From NCBI RefSeq assembly GCF_040436345.1, contig NC_133223.1:31587493-31651492 (forward strand): 64,000 nt of DNA, read 5' to 3'. Numbering within the stretch: position 1 is the stretch's first letter; every line of letters begins with the position of its first letter. Of the stretch, positions 1-10,264 are shown in pieces. The notes beneath the pieces were generated by a model. It worked only from the letters and a program-made list of their open reading frames with translations. It was not told the DNA's origin and searched no databases. Both the position numbers and the translations under genes were made by a program. The DNA comes from Pagrus major (taxonomy: Eukaryota; Chordata; Actinopteri; Spariformes; Sparidae).

Positions 1-1456
1 GATAGAAGTGGACATAGTTCCTGACTCAGCGATCTGTGCAGAAAACACCTACCACACTTTCAACATGGACACAAAACCCCCAAAGAAACAATTTTTTGTC
101 CGAGATGGAGGCAGCAGCAGCAATCTCTTCGGACCAACCACAGGTGCTAAATCTATGGAGAAGTACAACCAGTTTGTTGATCGTATAGCACAATTAACCC
201 AACTTCGAAAACAATCTGAAGAGAAGCACCTCAATGTGATAAAAAGCAGTACTCAAGGCTCGAGATTAAGTCAGATGATAACTGGTGGTTCCCTCTCTTT
301 AGATAAGTCACACTTTGAGCGGTATGTGATCGTAACTAACAAATCACACCCAGTACAGCTTGAATCACTGGGATTTCTTGTCGAGCTCAACCCAACAGCT
401 GTTTTAGACTTTGATCCAGAATCAGCTAAACATGGATTACAGCGTCACTTTGAACAGCAGAGTACAGTAAATGTCCATTTACCAGCAAAGTATAAAATCA
501 CAGAAGGAGTTGAGGACATTGCAAACAAGTTAGAATTAACTCGAAATACCAGCTGGGTATTCTGCAATGGAGGTATTGAGGATGAGGTACCATCAGACAC
601 AGACAAGTGGTTGAAGGAAAAGGGAGCCTCCATCCGAGATGTGATTTCTTTCTTGTGTAAGAAAGATGTGCTCCCAAACAAGCTTGTCATCTTCTTACTT
701 TTGTCAACAGTGAGTGACGAGATGGACCCTCTTGTTGAAACATTCAGTACATTCTTTAAGGAGCTCGAAGGCACAGAGCAAATTCTTTGTATATGTGACA
801 ATGAAAATGCATTTATCTCCTGGAGAGACCTAATCAATGCTCGGTGTGGAATCGACATTTCTCATAGGTGCATATATGAGCTCAGTTTTGCAGAGGTAAA
901 TGGCACTATTCTTAGCCTTTTGTCAGAAAATCTTTTATCTAAGCATTTCCTAACCTGTGGTGGAGGAAGCAAAGTCCATCTTAAAGAGTCAGTGGAGCAA
1001 AGCCTGAACACCTTAGAGGTCCTCTGCGTGAACCAACAAGAGAAGTTTGACTTTAACACAGTCATGGCAGAATTGTGCTCCCAGATCAATCTCATGTTTG
1101 TACCTGGATGTGGTGGGACAACTTTGGCCATGCATACTTCATGGTCTCTTCGGGACCAATTCCGTTGTGCTGTCCTCAGAGACTGCAATGCTGACTTCAC
1201 TGAAGTAGCTGAGCAAGTGGTCAAACTTTTAATGTATGGCCATGAGGAGCAAGTACCACGGGTCCCTGTTCTGCTGATGATAGATGATAGGAATAAAGTT
1301 TTTGACTTGCAGCAGGTCATTTACAAAGAATGTGTGAAAAAGGGCATTCAGGGTAGGTCGCCACAAGTAATCCTCCTGAATTGTCCACTAAATCCACTAA
1401 ACAGGTCCAGTCCTCACAATTTACGCTACTACACAGTTCTGGCTATACAATATTAA
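1..1456 (+). pseudogene. SAMD9/SAMD9L-like paralogue, 3'-truncated
   Basis: The frame is open from base 2 to the TAA at 1454-1456 and enters the window already inside the gene. It aligns with the complete copy downstream: base 1 equals 11422, and homology stops near 1380 (equals 13011). It covers the linker after the AlbA_2-like domain, the SIR2-like region and the start of the P-loop NTPase, with the Walker A core GCGGTT and a Walker B ending MIDD. Five indels relative to the complete copy (54, 6, 117, 24 and 9 nt) are all multiples of three. One removes a stretch that contains KVSWWNFYF, which I recall as conserved in the family. The last 24 or so codons are unrelated sequence running into a retroelement tail, so the NTPase C-lobe, helical repeats and OB-like end are missing. 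It is probably a decayed tandem copy; a short expressed protein cannot be excluded. Confidence 0.75.
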
Positions 1457-1520
1457 TCAGAATCAGAATCAGAAATACTTTATTATCCCAGAGGGGAAAC
1501 TGTTTGTGCTACAGCTGCTC
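1454..1520. repeat. Fish retroelement-type tail repeat
   Basis: A short direct repeat (aatcag three times) leads into a stretch of the type TACTTTATTATCCCAGAGGGG, which I recognise as a very common dispersed teleost repeat end. It starts where homology to the intact SAMD9L-like gene has been lost, so its insertion may mark the truncation point. The family was not assigned. Confidence 0.5.
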
Positions 1521-1544
1521 CCATTCAAAGTTCAGAATATGTAG

Positions 1545-1635
1545 AAATAATAATAATAATAATAATAACAATAATAATAATAGTAATAATAATAATAATA
1601 ATAATAACAATAATAATAATAATAATAATAATATC
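1545..1635. repeat. (AAT)n microsatellite, interrupted
   Basis: About 30 AAT-type triplets with occasional AAC or AGT interruptions. The poly-Asn reading frame over it is an artefact. Confidence 0.95.
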
Positions 1636-1689
1636 AATATGAAAACAAAAACAAAACAAAAATACAAGATATATATAACACAAGCCTAT

Positions 1690-2200
1690 TAGCTATAGTC
1701 AATAACAATATATTGCTTTTAATCTTGTAACCTATTAGTTCTTTTTTGTTTTCTTTTTGGGTTATCTGATGGGTTCGGTAGTCCTATTTTCGCGGCTTTG
1801 TTTCTGTTAGGTTTAGTTTCTTAGCATTGTGTTAGGGTAGAGGGTTATCCCTCAGTCCGACGGCCCCCTGTGGGCTGGTCTGGGTGGCTGCCCTGCTTTT
1901 GTTCATTTTGGCCGACCCCATCAGCTTCTGTTTTGATATTGTTATTGATATTGATGTTGAAGTCAACCCTGCAAATAAAATGTTTATACAACTGTGATAT
2001 TGTTGTTCTGTTCTGTTCAAGCGACATCTATTTATGTTTTTTTCCCACTGTTAAAAGGTTTTTTTCTGGGAAGGTTTTCCTCACTGGAGTTGAGGGTCTA
2101 AGGTACAGTACAGGTTCACTGTACAGACTGTAAGGCCCATTGAGGCAATGTGATTGTGATTTTGGGCTTTACAAATAAAATCTGATTTGATTTTTTTACT
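1690..2200 (+). repeat. Probable retrotransposon 3' region
   Basis: The segment is absent from the equivalent place in the second duplication unit. It ends in GGGCTTTACAAATAAAATCTG followed by repeated TTTGATTT, the usual look of a teleost non-LTR element tail. A second AAATAAAAT lies at about 1973. No coding remnant was recognised, so the family is uncertain. Confidence 0.4.
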
Positions 2201-2204
2201 TTCA

Positions 2205-3120
2205 TCACACACTGGAGGGCGCCACAGGCTCAGAAATGATAAAACCCTTGGTAATGGTACTGATTTACCCATAATTAGTTTAAGAGACACAATACATAGT
2301 TATAGTTGTGCTCCAGTGTCCAAGTCCTAAAAACAAGATGATAATAGCTGGTTAAATTTTAGAAAAATCTTGTTACAGCAAACCTAGGGTCACTTCAGAT
2401 TTCCTGCCGCAGGACACTTTTTGTATGAATTGAATCACTGCATTAAAATGAACAAAATAGGAGTTTTAACACAACATATATAAATATATGGCACATGACC
2501 ATTATATGAGTATTACAATTTGATGTCCTGCTGATCAAAAGGTATGTTCAGGCCTAAGGCTGAAATGCTAAAAGCAGTTCAGAGGGTGAAAATAACTCCA
2601 CCTCCTTGGATGACAGACATCTGATGACTCATGGTGCAGATAGAATTGCCCGTGATTTCACAAAGTTGCAAAATATATACATGCTATTTCACAAGTGAAG
2701 GCCTTAGTGAGCCTGATCTGGGAAGATTACAAAATGGCAGTTGTGGGAGAAGTACTCTTTAAGCCTTTTACTTAAGTGAAAGTTGCAACGCTACAGTGTA
2801 GAAATATTGTGTTGCAAGTAAAAGTCCAACATTTAACTTTGATTGAAGTATAAATACAAACACTAGCATGAAAATATACTTAAATTACAGAAAGGAAAAG
2901 TAGGCTGTGAATTTCATCAATCAATAAAGTCTTATCTTTATCTATACTAATACATCATAATTTATTTGTTATTTACATTTTGTATAACTAAAGTTATCAA
3001 ATTTAGTCGAGTAATAATATTTATCTATGAATTGTAAAGTATAAAGTTACATAAAATGGAGGTACTCAAGTAAAGTCCCTCTGAAGTACAGTACTTTAGT
3101 GAATGTACTTAGGGCAGCAG
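2205..3120. repeat. Duplicated block A, unit 1
   Basis: Matches 17330-18175 on the same strand. The first part (from CACACTGGAGGGCGCCAC) is diverged. The part from 2636 to 3060 is nearly identical to 17732-18175. From about 2745 it also resembles the common fish repeat built on TACTTAAGT and CAAGTAAAAGTCC. It is non-coding and supports a segmental duplication that includes the SAMD9-like genes. Confidence 0.8.
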
Positions 3121-3202
3121 CAAAATGTCAAATCACTATCTAATTTGGTCATTAGTATGAGATGAGATGAGAAGATGGATTGAGTCAGATGTTAGCCCTG
3201 AG

Positions 3203-4043
3203 TAGGGCTGGGCGATTAATTGAATTTTAATTTCGATTTCGATTTTGGCTTCCCTCGATCATGAAAACAAGATAATCGTAATAAAACGATCATTCTGCCG
3301 CACGCCGTGTCTTGTGTGGTAAATGCAGCGAACCCTTCCATCTCCACCTGTGCACTCCGCTCCGCCCCGCCCCCGCCTGAACAGTTTCGCTTTCAGCCAC
3401 GCCGGTGCGTGTTTGGAAAAAACGTGTAGAAGAAGACGGTAGAAGATGGCAGAAAGGAGCCTCTGGTCGGGAAGAAAGATAAAGCGAATTCTGTGGTGTG
3501 GAAACACTTCGGTTTCGAGGAGTCTGACTCGGAACAAACGAAGATATTGTGCAAGATAGGCATATCCACCCGGCTCCCGCAGGCATGAAGAAATAACGGA
3601 TGCCGTCACATACATGATGCCAAAGACATGTGCCCTATCAACACCGTTAGCGAGCCGGGGTTCAATAAACTGATTAACACATTGGACAAGCGGTAGTAAG
3701 TGTTACCATCACGTCACCATTTCAGCAGAATTGCGCTGCCCTTTATGACGAATGTCGCGGAAAAGTTGCAAGAGAAGTGTCAACAGCATTATATTTTGCC
3801 ACCACAACGGACCTATGTTTTTTTATTTTTACATTACATATTATTTAATTCATTTTATTAAAATATTTTTCTTATTTATTTGCATTTTTCAGTTCAAACT
3901 TATCGTGTTAAAAGAAATACCAGAGTTAAAAGTTCAATAAATGCTTGTTCTCAAATCAATGAATAATCGTCTTTAATAATCGTGATTACAATATCAATCA
4001 AAATAATCGTGATTATGATTTTTGCCATAATCGAGCAGCCCTA
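3203..4043 (+). mobile_element. hAT-type DNA transposon, internally deleted (841 bp)
   Basis: The ends are inverted: TAGGGCTGGGCGATTA at the left and TAATCGAGCAGCCCTA at the right. A perfect 8-bp target duplication, GCCCTGAG, sits at 3195-3202 and 4044-4051. An 8-bp duplication and TAGGG-type ends are the hallmark of hAT elements. The copy is too short to be autonomous and carries only broken transposase pieces. Confidence 0.92.
3440..3800 (+). pseudogene. hAT (ZBED-like) transposase remnants
   Basis: Within the hAT element, a + frame at about 3475-3560 reads like a BED zinc-finger start (SVVWKHFGFEESDSEQ, then ILCK). A second piece at about 3657-3700 reads FNKLINTLDKR and is followed, after a stop and frame changes, by an ALPFMTNVAEKLQ-like stretch, as in ZBED1-type transposases. 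Most of the catalytic region is deleted. The assignment rests on remembered family sequence. Confidence 0.6.
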
Positions 4044-4051
4044 GCCCTGAG

Positions 4052-4497
4052 TGTATGTAAAAACAAGTATACTGAAAACAATCTTCACAGGGTCATCTTT
4101 TGGGGGTCAAAGGTCATTCTGGTGGTAAGTGTGTCCCACCTGGAGTATACTGCAGTGAAAGGGGCTGTGGAAACCAAGTAGCTTTGGGAGAAAATGGGGA
4201 TACATGTCCCTTCACTAAAGGATGGATGAATGGAAGGGATGAAAAAGGTAAAAAAACCTCCACTCTGCGCATGTGCGATTCTATTGACACTTCCTGACGG
4301 TGTAGCCCAGCTGACTATTACGGGAGCAACAGATACAATATTCTATTGTATATTTGAATTGGATTTTGGAAAATCACCAAAATAAGCCTTGTTGCAAACA
4401 CATGTTTATGATACTTACAAGTTTTGTTCAGCAATATCATCTTCAAATATTAACAGCTTTTGTGATTTTCAAAGCGTAAATTAAATTTCTGGCAGTA
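4052..4497. other. Unit-1-specific spacer with an NRF1-like site
   Basis: This DNA lies between duplicated blocks A and B in unit 1 and is absent between their counterparts at 18175/18176. It holds TGCGCATGTGCG at 4266-4277, one base from the palindromic NRF1 site. No coding frame looked real. Confidence 0.5.
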
Positions 4498-4975
4498 AAA
4501 AGCTAATGTTAGGCTACAAACAGACGACATCATGGTCGAATGACTTAAACGTCGCCACCACTAAGCATCTTACTACATAATTACTATACACGCTTTCTAT
4601 AAACTGATCAATGTACATGTTGTAGAGTTAGAGTTACAATAGCTTTTAACTAAAGTCGGCCTTGAAAGAGGGACTAGTGAGTAGATGAGTCTCCAAACCA
4701 GCTTTAAAGAATGAGGTTGGTGCTATTCGGGAGACCCAAACCAAAAAGAATCGATTACACCAACAAGTTGCCAAACCCTGATGTATTTTATCCCACTGTG
4801 CCATAGAGCTCCATATTAACTATTAAAACACATCAATGAGCCAAACTGTGTGTATTAATCCACTACTGAAAATAGTCCCCAGCATATGGTCTTTTCCTCT
4901 TGTTAAAGTAGTGTGCTAAAAACTTTTTAAAGATTTTAGTCAGCTTTAGGAATAAATTGATTCAGAGCTGAGTGC
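4498..4975. repeat. Duplicated blocks B and C, unit 1
   Basis: 4498-4692 matches 18176-18373, and 4693-4975 matches 19865-20145. In unit 1 the two blocks are joined directly. In unit 2 they are separated by about 1.5 kb (18374-19864). No gene was recognised. Confidence 0.8.
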
Positions 4976-4984
4976 TTCAATCTG

Positions 4985-5450
4985 TTACATTTTGTCATGT
5001 TCTGATTTAACTGAATGCAATAATTCAGAACAATATTGTTCTGTGAAATGAAATGATTTGCATTATGCATTCTTTACGACATTTACTTTTGAAGAAATGG
5101 TGTACTTTAACTGTAAGAATTAGTTTCTTTTAATCTTTACCTTTTTTTATACATATCTTTGATTCTTCATCGTTCATTATTGATACAGATGTGCATTAAA
5201 TAACCTTTGAATGTTTTGCTTGCATAAAAATGTCTCTCTTAATCATTTTTAATGAACATTTTTTGATTTTTTTTCACAATGAACTTATTCAACATTTGAA
5301 AATGAATTCAGCTGTAACCTATTTTCATGTTCTGCTGCACTTATGTTGTACTTTATCAACTATGTAAACACAGACACTATGTTGCAGTTTGGAAGATTGT
5401 TTTGACTGCTGTGGCTGTAGGATGATTGTATTTTGCTCAAAATAAAGTCT
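4985..5450. repeat. Duplicated block D, unit 1 side
   Basis: AT-rich DNA that closely matches 16057-16420, including GAAATGAAATGATTTGCATT and the TTTACGACATTTAC that follows. In unit 2 this block precedes block A', but here it follows block C, so the order is not a simple two-copy tandem. An AATAAA lies near 5440, which could be an old 3' end. Confidence 0.75.
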
Positions 5451-5559
5451 TTTGCACTGTTTTCTTTTGTATTCAGGTACAATATATAAAAAATGTCTGT
5501 TGTAACAGTGACTATAAAAGAAATATGGCCTAATCAACAGTTTGTGTAACAGCTGTTAA

Positions 5560-6600
5560 CATCAAGCAGTCTGTTGTTCTGTTCATCTCAGACACTCCAC
5601 CTCAGTATCTCATAAATTCAAGGTTCACAGAGCAAAAGCTAGAGGTGTGGTCTGCTATAAATCTAATTTGTCCCTTACCTCAAGCTACTGATAAAGTTTT
5701 GCACTCAAGCACTCTCACAGAAATGGCTGGGCCCCTGAAAAGCTCAATTATAATGGGCCCTCCCAAAAGTCTGCATAAGCTCCCTCTCCCTCCTAGGGGT
5801 AGGTAAAAAAATCGATTCACATAAGAATCATGATTTTTATCTCCCACGATTCAGAATCTATTGACAAATATTGTCAAAAATCTATTTTCTGAATGTTAAT
5901 TAGTAGCGTGATGTTGACGGAACGAAAAAGGCGAAACTACACAAAAACTACTGAACGTGATTTCCATGAAACTTGGATGGAGGATGTGTCTCTGCCCAAA
6001 AAAGACACCATTAACTTTTGGAGCAGATCAGGATAACGGGATCCAGGAATCTTTTGTCACTTTCTGTAGATTGGGCGTTTGACATCTTCCTGAAATTCTC
6101 AGGGAATCTTGGTGATAAAAAATGTGTATTTAAGTTGCTGGTATCTATGAGCAAGTACAATTTGGTGTGGATCCTAGATCTGGTGAGCTTAAATTATGGT
6201 TAAGTAGTTGGTGGTTTAAAAAGTAGAGTGATACAGAGCTATCGAGTCTGATATTGGATTAGGTTTGAGTGCCATTCTAGTTCTTTGTCTGCCTGTTTGC
6301 TCTTGTACAGTTTTTAATTTTATTCTATTCTTATTTTACACACATTTAGTTCTATATTCTCTTTAAGTTTCTTATTTATCCAACCCAGTCGCCAGAATAA
6401 ATGTTGGCAAAGTACAGTACATTTCTGCCTTGGATCAAATCGCAAAAAAATAGGTTTCCAGAACTACTGTCCCAAAACTAGCTCCTCTGCTCCATGTAAT
6501 ATTGGGTTGGTTGGCAGAAGCAAGGAAGAAGCATTAAGTGTTCAGTGAATGTTACTCATTCAGTGCCCTGGCATGCCCACTGACTTTATCCACAAGTCAG
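5560..6600. other. Intergenic DNA with old repeat remnants
   Basis: No coding region. From about 5798 a palindromic stretch (AAAATCGATTCAC followed by AAGAATCATGATTTTT) resembles a fish DNA-transposon end. At about 5920-6060 a stretch containing ACTACTGAACGTGATTTCC and GGATCCAGGAATC resembles a widely dispersed vertebrate repeat. Borders are not clear. Confidence 0.4.
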
Positions 6601-6637
6601 TGTTTTCTGGTAATGTTTCTTGAAACAAAGCAACCAA

Positions 6638-6639
<2 letters not shown>

Positions 6640-6679
<40 letters not shown>
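6640..6679. repeat. (CA)20 microsatellite
   Basis: Twenty uninterrupted CA units directly upstream of the inferred promoter of the SAMD9L-like gene. Confidence 0.97.
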
Positions 6680-6681
<2 letters not shown>

Positions 6682-6691
6682 GCATTGTTTA

Positions 6692-6703
6692 GGTTTCGTT
6701 TCC
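6692..6703 (-). promoter_or_regulatory. Possible IRF-binding site
   Basis: The - strand reads GGAAACGAAACC and contains the IRF core AANNGAAA as AAACGAAA. The spacing is one base short of the full ISRE form GAAANNGAAA. It lies about 200 bp before the inferred first-exon donor of a SAMD9L-like gene, a family known to be interferon-induced. The role is inferred from position and motif. Confidence 0.4.
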
Positions 6704-6749
6704 TCTGAACAAACAGCCCACTGGAGGAGTGACTGTCTTCCGCATAGCA

Positions 6750-6903
6750 CCGGCACAGAACAGATTTATCTCTCCTCTCTGCAAACAAGCTCATAAAGAT
6801 GTCTTCTGGAAAGTTCTGTCACATCAACCCTGTTTGAAGACCTAAGTGTTAAACAGCGAGGACAGCAGACAGCACTGAGTCTCGATGAAATTATCCAGGA
6901 GGG
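6750..6903 (+). other. Probable non-coding exon 1 of the SAMD9L-like gene
   Basis: A strong donor, GGG|GTAAGTG, at 6903/6904 closes a stretch without an in-frame start into the gene. The next acceptor that leads into the coding exons is TTTATCTTGCAG at 10202/10203. The start of the exon is a guess; no TATA box is evident. Confidence 0.35.
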
Positions 6904-8988
6904 GTAAGTGTGTATTATCTAGCTTATAGTTTTACTTTAATATGAGCATTAATGAGCACTGGTTGATGAAAAATGGACTTATTACAAAAGGAACAATCTA
7001 AGTTATTTTAAATGAAAAACATTTAATCCTTCATATGTATCGTCCAGCTTGGTTATTGTCTTGCACCTGACTTTAGGGTTTTAGGTTTGTGTGAGAGATA
7101 ACATTTTGTTTCCACTCTAACATTACATTGATTCTTATCACATCCATAGCAATTAAAACAGCTCTTAATCAAATATAAAGTTACATTCTGATAGTTCTGT
7201 TCGCTTAAATATGATGGAATTGTGTATTGAGCAAACAGTTTTGCAATGACAGCTTCTTCCTGGTTTCAATATAACCACATTCAGAAACCACACTGGTGAT
7301 TTCCTCGTATAACCACGAGTTCAGTTCACTGCAAAAAATAGATATTACAGAGAAAACAGATTAAATGGGGAATTTAATTGCAGTGTGGGGATGAGTGTTG
7401 TGAAATTGTATAACTGTTTCAACTGCATTCATCCACACAGATATAGTAAATTCAGCCTGTTACATCATAGAAACTACTACAAATACTAAGAGAAGAGAAA
7501 GAAAAAAACACTAGACCATATGGTTTTTCCACATCTATTATATTACTGTTCCTTACCTGTTTAGGATAGTTTTTTATCTGTTTTATTTAATTTGATATTC
7601 CAGTGCCAGTTACATTTGGGTAATACTGTATATCAGTACTATATACTGTGAGACAATAGGCGTCTCTCTTGGCTGATATATGATATGTGATAACAAGCCA
7701 AGCAGAGACCTACCACAGTATTTATGGTGCCATCAAGGCTCGAGTATAAAACTAGTTATAGTGATGGCTTTGTTTCACAGTTGTCATGGCACAGACAGTA
7801 CTGGCAGAAGGGTTTTTTTAGGTCTAGGCTTACCATACTGGTTCTTTCACATTTCACATGTTCATGTGATCAGGCCATCACATGAACAAAAGAAACGATG
7901 CGAGTCCCTATGTAAAATCCAGGTGAGCGCCACTTCTTCTCTATCATGACGCACGGTCAACTGCGTGGGTGGAGCAGCTCAGTCCCGTCTAACCTGATTA
8001 TTTTGTTGTGCCATGAAAGGTTTCAGGTCATTTGATTAACACATAGACACAAACATAAAGTAAACCAGAATGGTTCAGGGATGAGGTTAATTATTATCCA
8101 TCATGGTCTCCACAGAAAGACTTTTATTTGCAGCCGCATGCAAATTACTCCAACACTTCCTCTATAGAGAGGCACAGGAATGACTGCGAAAACACGGAAC
8201 CATGTTAGCATTTTTGCATATCCTGTTGCCCAGTTTCAAAGTCAACAGGTTTTTTGGTTCGATCCCTGATGTAAAGTCAGTGGTTAACATAAGCGTAAGA
8301 TTGTCACAATTTGTTATACGACATAAAATACAGTAATAAAATGTGTCTTCAGTTTAAAACTATTCTTTCTCTAACTTTCAAATTTGTAGATTGATAATTT
8401 CATAGTAAATGGTGTATAGTGTATTAGAGAGCTTAGTGGTAGTGACACTGAAGTCATGCAACTACGATGTTGTTCGCTTATAGCATAATGTTAGCTTTTA
8501 ATTTCCTACAATTGCATTTACGATTCGAAAAATCAAAAAGTGGTGTTCATTTGGAAAGATAACCCCTGTGAACAAAACGTGTAAGCATCTTAAACTTTTG
8601 TTTACCACAGAGATTATTTTCCTCAACAATCCAAAGAAAAAATCCCATAGGCGATGCTAACTTCCATGTTAGCATACAAACATTCATCATCCCTGCAGCA
8701 CTCTATTCACACTTCCTTGGCATCATGCCTCAGGCCGGTTCATATCATGTAAGACCAACCCTCTTGAGATTGATAACCAATCAAAATGACAGCTGTAAGC
8801 GTGGCATGACTTCAAAGATTTAAATGATGAAAGAATTTCTACTCTAAGCCAAGGCTTACCTGTTGGTGATGACTTTATTTAATAAAAAACACAGAATTCT
8901 GCTGGTTTTCTGATGTATTGTGAAATACTTTGTAGAATTGTTTAAAAATGAAAGGAAATCTTGTGCATACAGTACAAATTCATACATA

Positions 8989-9884
8989 CAGTGGTGCTTG
9001 AAAGTTTGTGAACCCTTTAGAATTCTCTATATTTCTGCATAAATATGACCTAAAACAACATCAGATTTTCACGCAAGCACTAAAAGTAGATAAAGAGAAC
9101 CCAATTAAACAAATGAGACAAAAATATTATACTTGGTCATTTATTTATTAAGGAAAATGATCCAATATTACATATCTGGAAGCGGCAAAAGTATGTGAAC
9201 CTTTGCTTTCAGTATCTGGTGTGACCCCCTTGTGCAGCAATAACTACAACTTAACATTTCTGGTAACTGTTCATTAGTCCTGCACATCGGCTTGGGGGAA
9301 TTTTAGCCCATTTCTCCATACAGAAAAGCTTCAACTCTGGGATGTTGGTGGGTTTCCTCACATGAACTGCTCGCTTCAGGTCTTTCCATAACATTTCGAT
9401 TGGATTAAGGTCAGGACTTTGACTTAGCCATTCCAGAACATTAACTTTATTCTTCTTTAACTATTCTTTGGTAGAACGACTTGTGTGCTTAGGGTTGTTG
9501 TCTTACTGCATGACCCACATTCTCTTGAGACTATACGTCTTGTACTTGGAGTGATCTTTGTTGGTCGACCACTCCAGTCCAAATTCTTTAGAGATGGTTT
9601 TGTAACCTTTTCCAGCCTGATGAGCATCAACAACTCTTTTTCTGAGGTCCTCAGAAATCTCCTTTGTTTGTGCCATAATACACTTTCACAAACATGTGTT
9701 GTGAAGATCAGACTTTGATAGATCCCTGTTCTTTAAATAGAACAGGGCACCCACTGATTGTCTGATTGTCATCCCATTGATTGAAAACAAATTACTCTAA
9801 TTTCACCTTCAAATTAACTGCCAATCCTAGAGGTTCACATACTTTTGCCACTCACAGATATGTAATATTGGATCATTTTCCTAA
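8989..9884 (-). mobile_element. Tc1/mariner-family transposon, deleted and end-truncated
   Basis: The left end CAGTGGTGCTTGAAAGTTTG follows a TA and runs into a roughly 200-bp terminal repeat that I recognise from a very common fish Tc1-like element. The right terminal repeat starts in the expected place (GGTTCACATACTTTTGCCAC) but breaks off near 9884. Much of the transposase gene is missing between about 9535 and 9555. The transposase reads on the - strand. The copy cannot move by itself. Confidence 0.88.
9330..9676 (-). pseudogene. Tc1-like transposase fragments
   Basis: On the - strand, an ATG at 9676-9674 begins a frame reading MAQTKEISEDLRKRVVDAHQ, the usual Tc1 transposase start with a DNA-binding helix-turn-helix. 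After about 40 codons it is joined to a late part of the gene (roughly 9330-9540) by a large internal deletion. Confidence 0.8.
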
Positions 9885-10216
9885 ATGTGTGATGTCTAGT
9901 ATCCAAATATGTCTGTGTCAATGTTGTTGGCATTTCAATGAAGACTTGTGGAGATATAAGGTAGATGTCAGTAGATTTAGCATATTTTGAAAAAGTGACA
10001 GATTTATGAAATGACCATAGGCGGCACTGAAGGACACTTTCATCACAGTGGATATGCTAAAAATCTCGGCTCTGCAGGATGAACAAGTGATTGAGAATGA
10101 TTGATGGTTGGTTGAAGTATTGAGGTTCAATATCTATTTTATGTGCTCAGACATATTAATATTAATATGTCAATATATTCACATTTATAATTTATCTTGC
10201 AGTATTACAAGTCAAG

Positions 10217-10231
10217 ATGGGCAAAAAGTGA
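10217..10231 (+). other. Short upstream ORF
   Basis: ATG GGC AAA AAG TGA lies 25 bases before the main start codon, in another frame, in the same inferred exon. If the exon is used, it could lower translation of the main frame. Confidence 0.3.
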
Positions 10232-10241
10232 ACCAGCCATC

Positions 10242-10264
10242 ATGGACGATCAGGAAAAATTAAG
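10242..10264 (+). CDS. samd9l: samd9l-like coding exon 1
   Basis: Starts MDDQEKL and ends with two bases (AG) of a split codon before GTAAAG. The full exon probably starts at 10203, after TTTATCTTGCAG. It is too short to stand out as an ORF and was placed by splice signals and phase. Confidence 0.65.

Larger units (their letters stand above)
6904..10202 (+). other. Intron 1 of the SAMD9L-like gene (inferred)
   Basis: About 3.3 kb between the inferred first exon and the exon with the start codon. It has no coding region of its own, but carries a Tc1/mariner copy in its last third. The rest appears to be unique AT-rich DNA. Confidence 0.35.

Noticed and set aside
1376..1420. Intron beginning near the homology break, letting the first SAMD9-like copy continue
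   Set aside because: A weak donor-like AACAG|GTCCAG exists, but no SAMD9-like sequence corresponding to the lost half is found between 1456 and 6600.
8235..8290. tRNA-like B box (GGTTCGATCCC)
   Set aside because: No A box at the right distance and no cloverleaf pairing around it.
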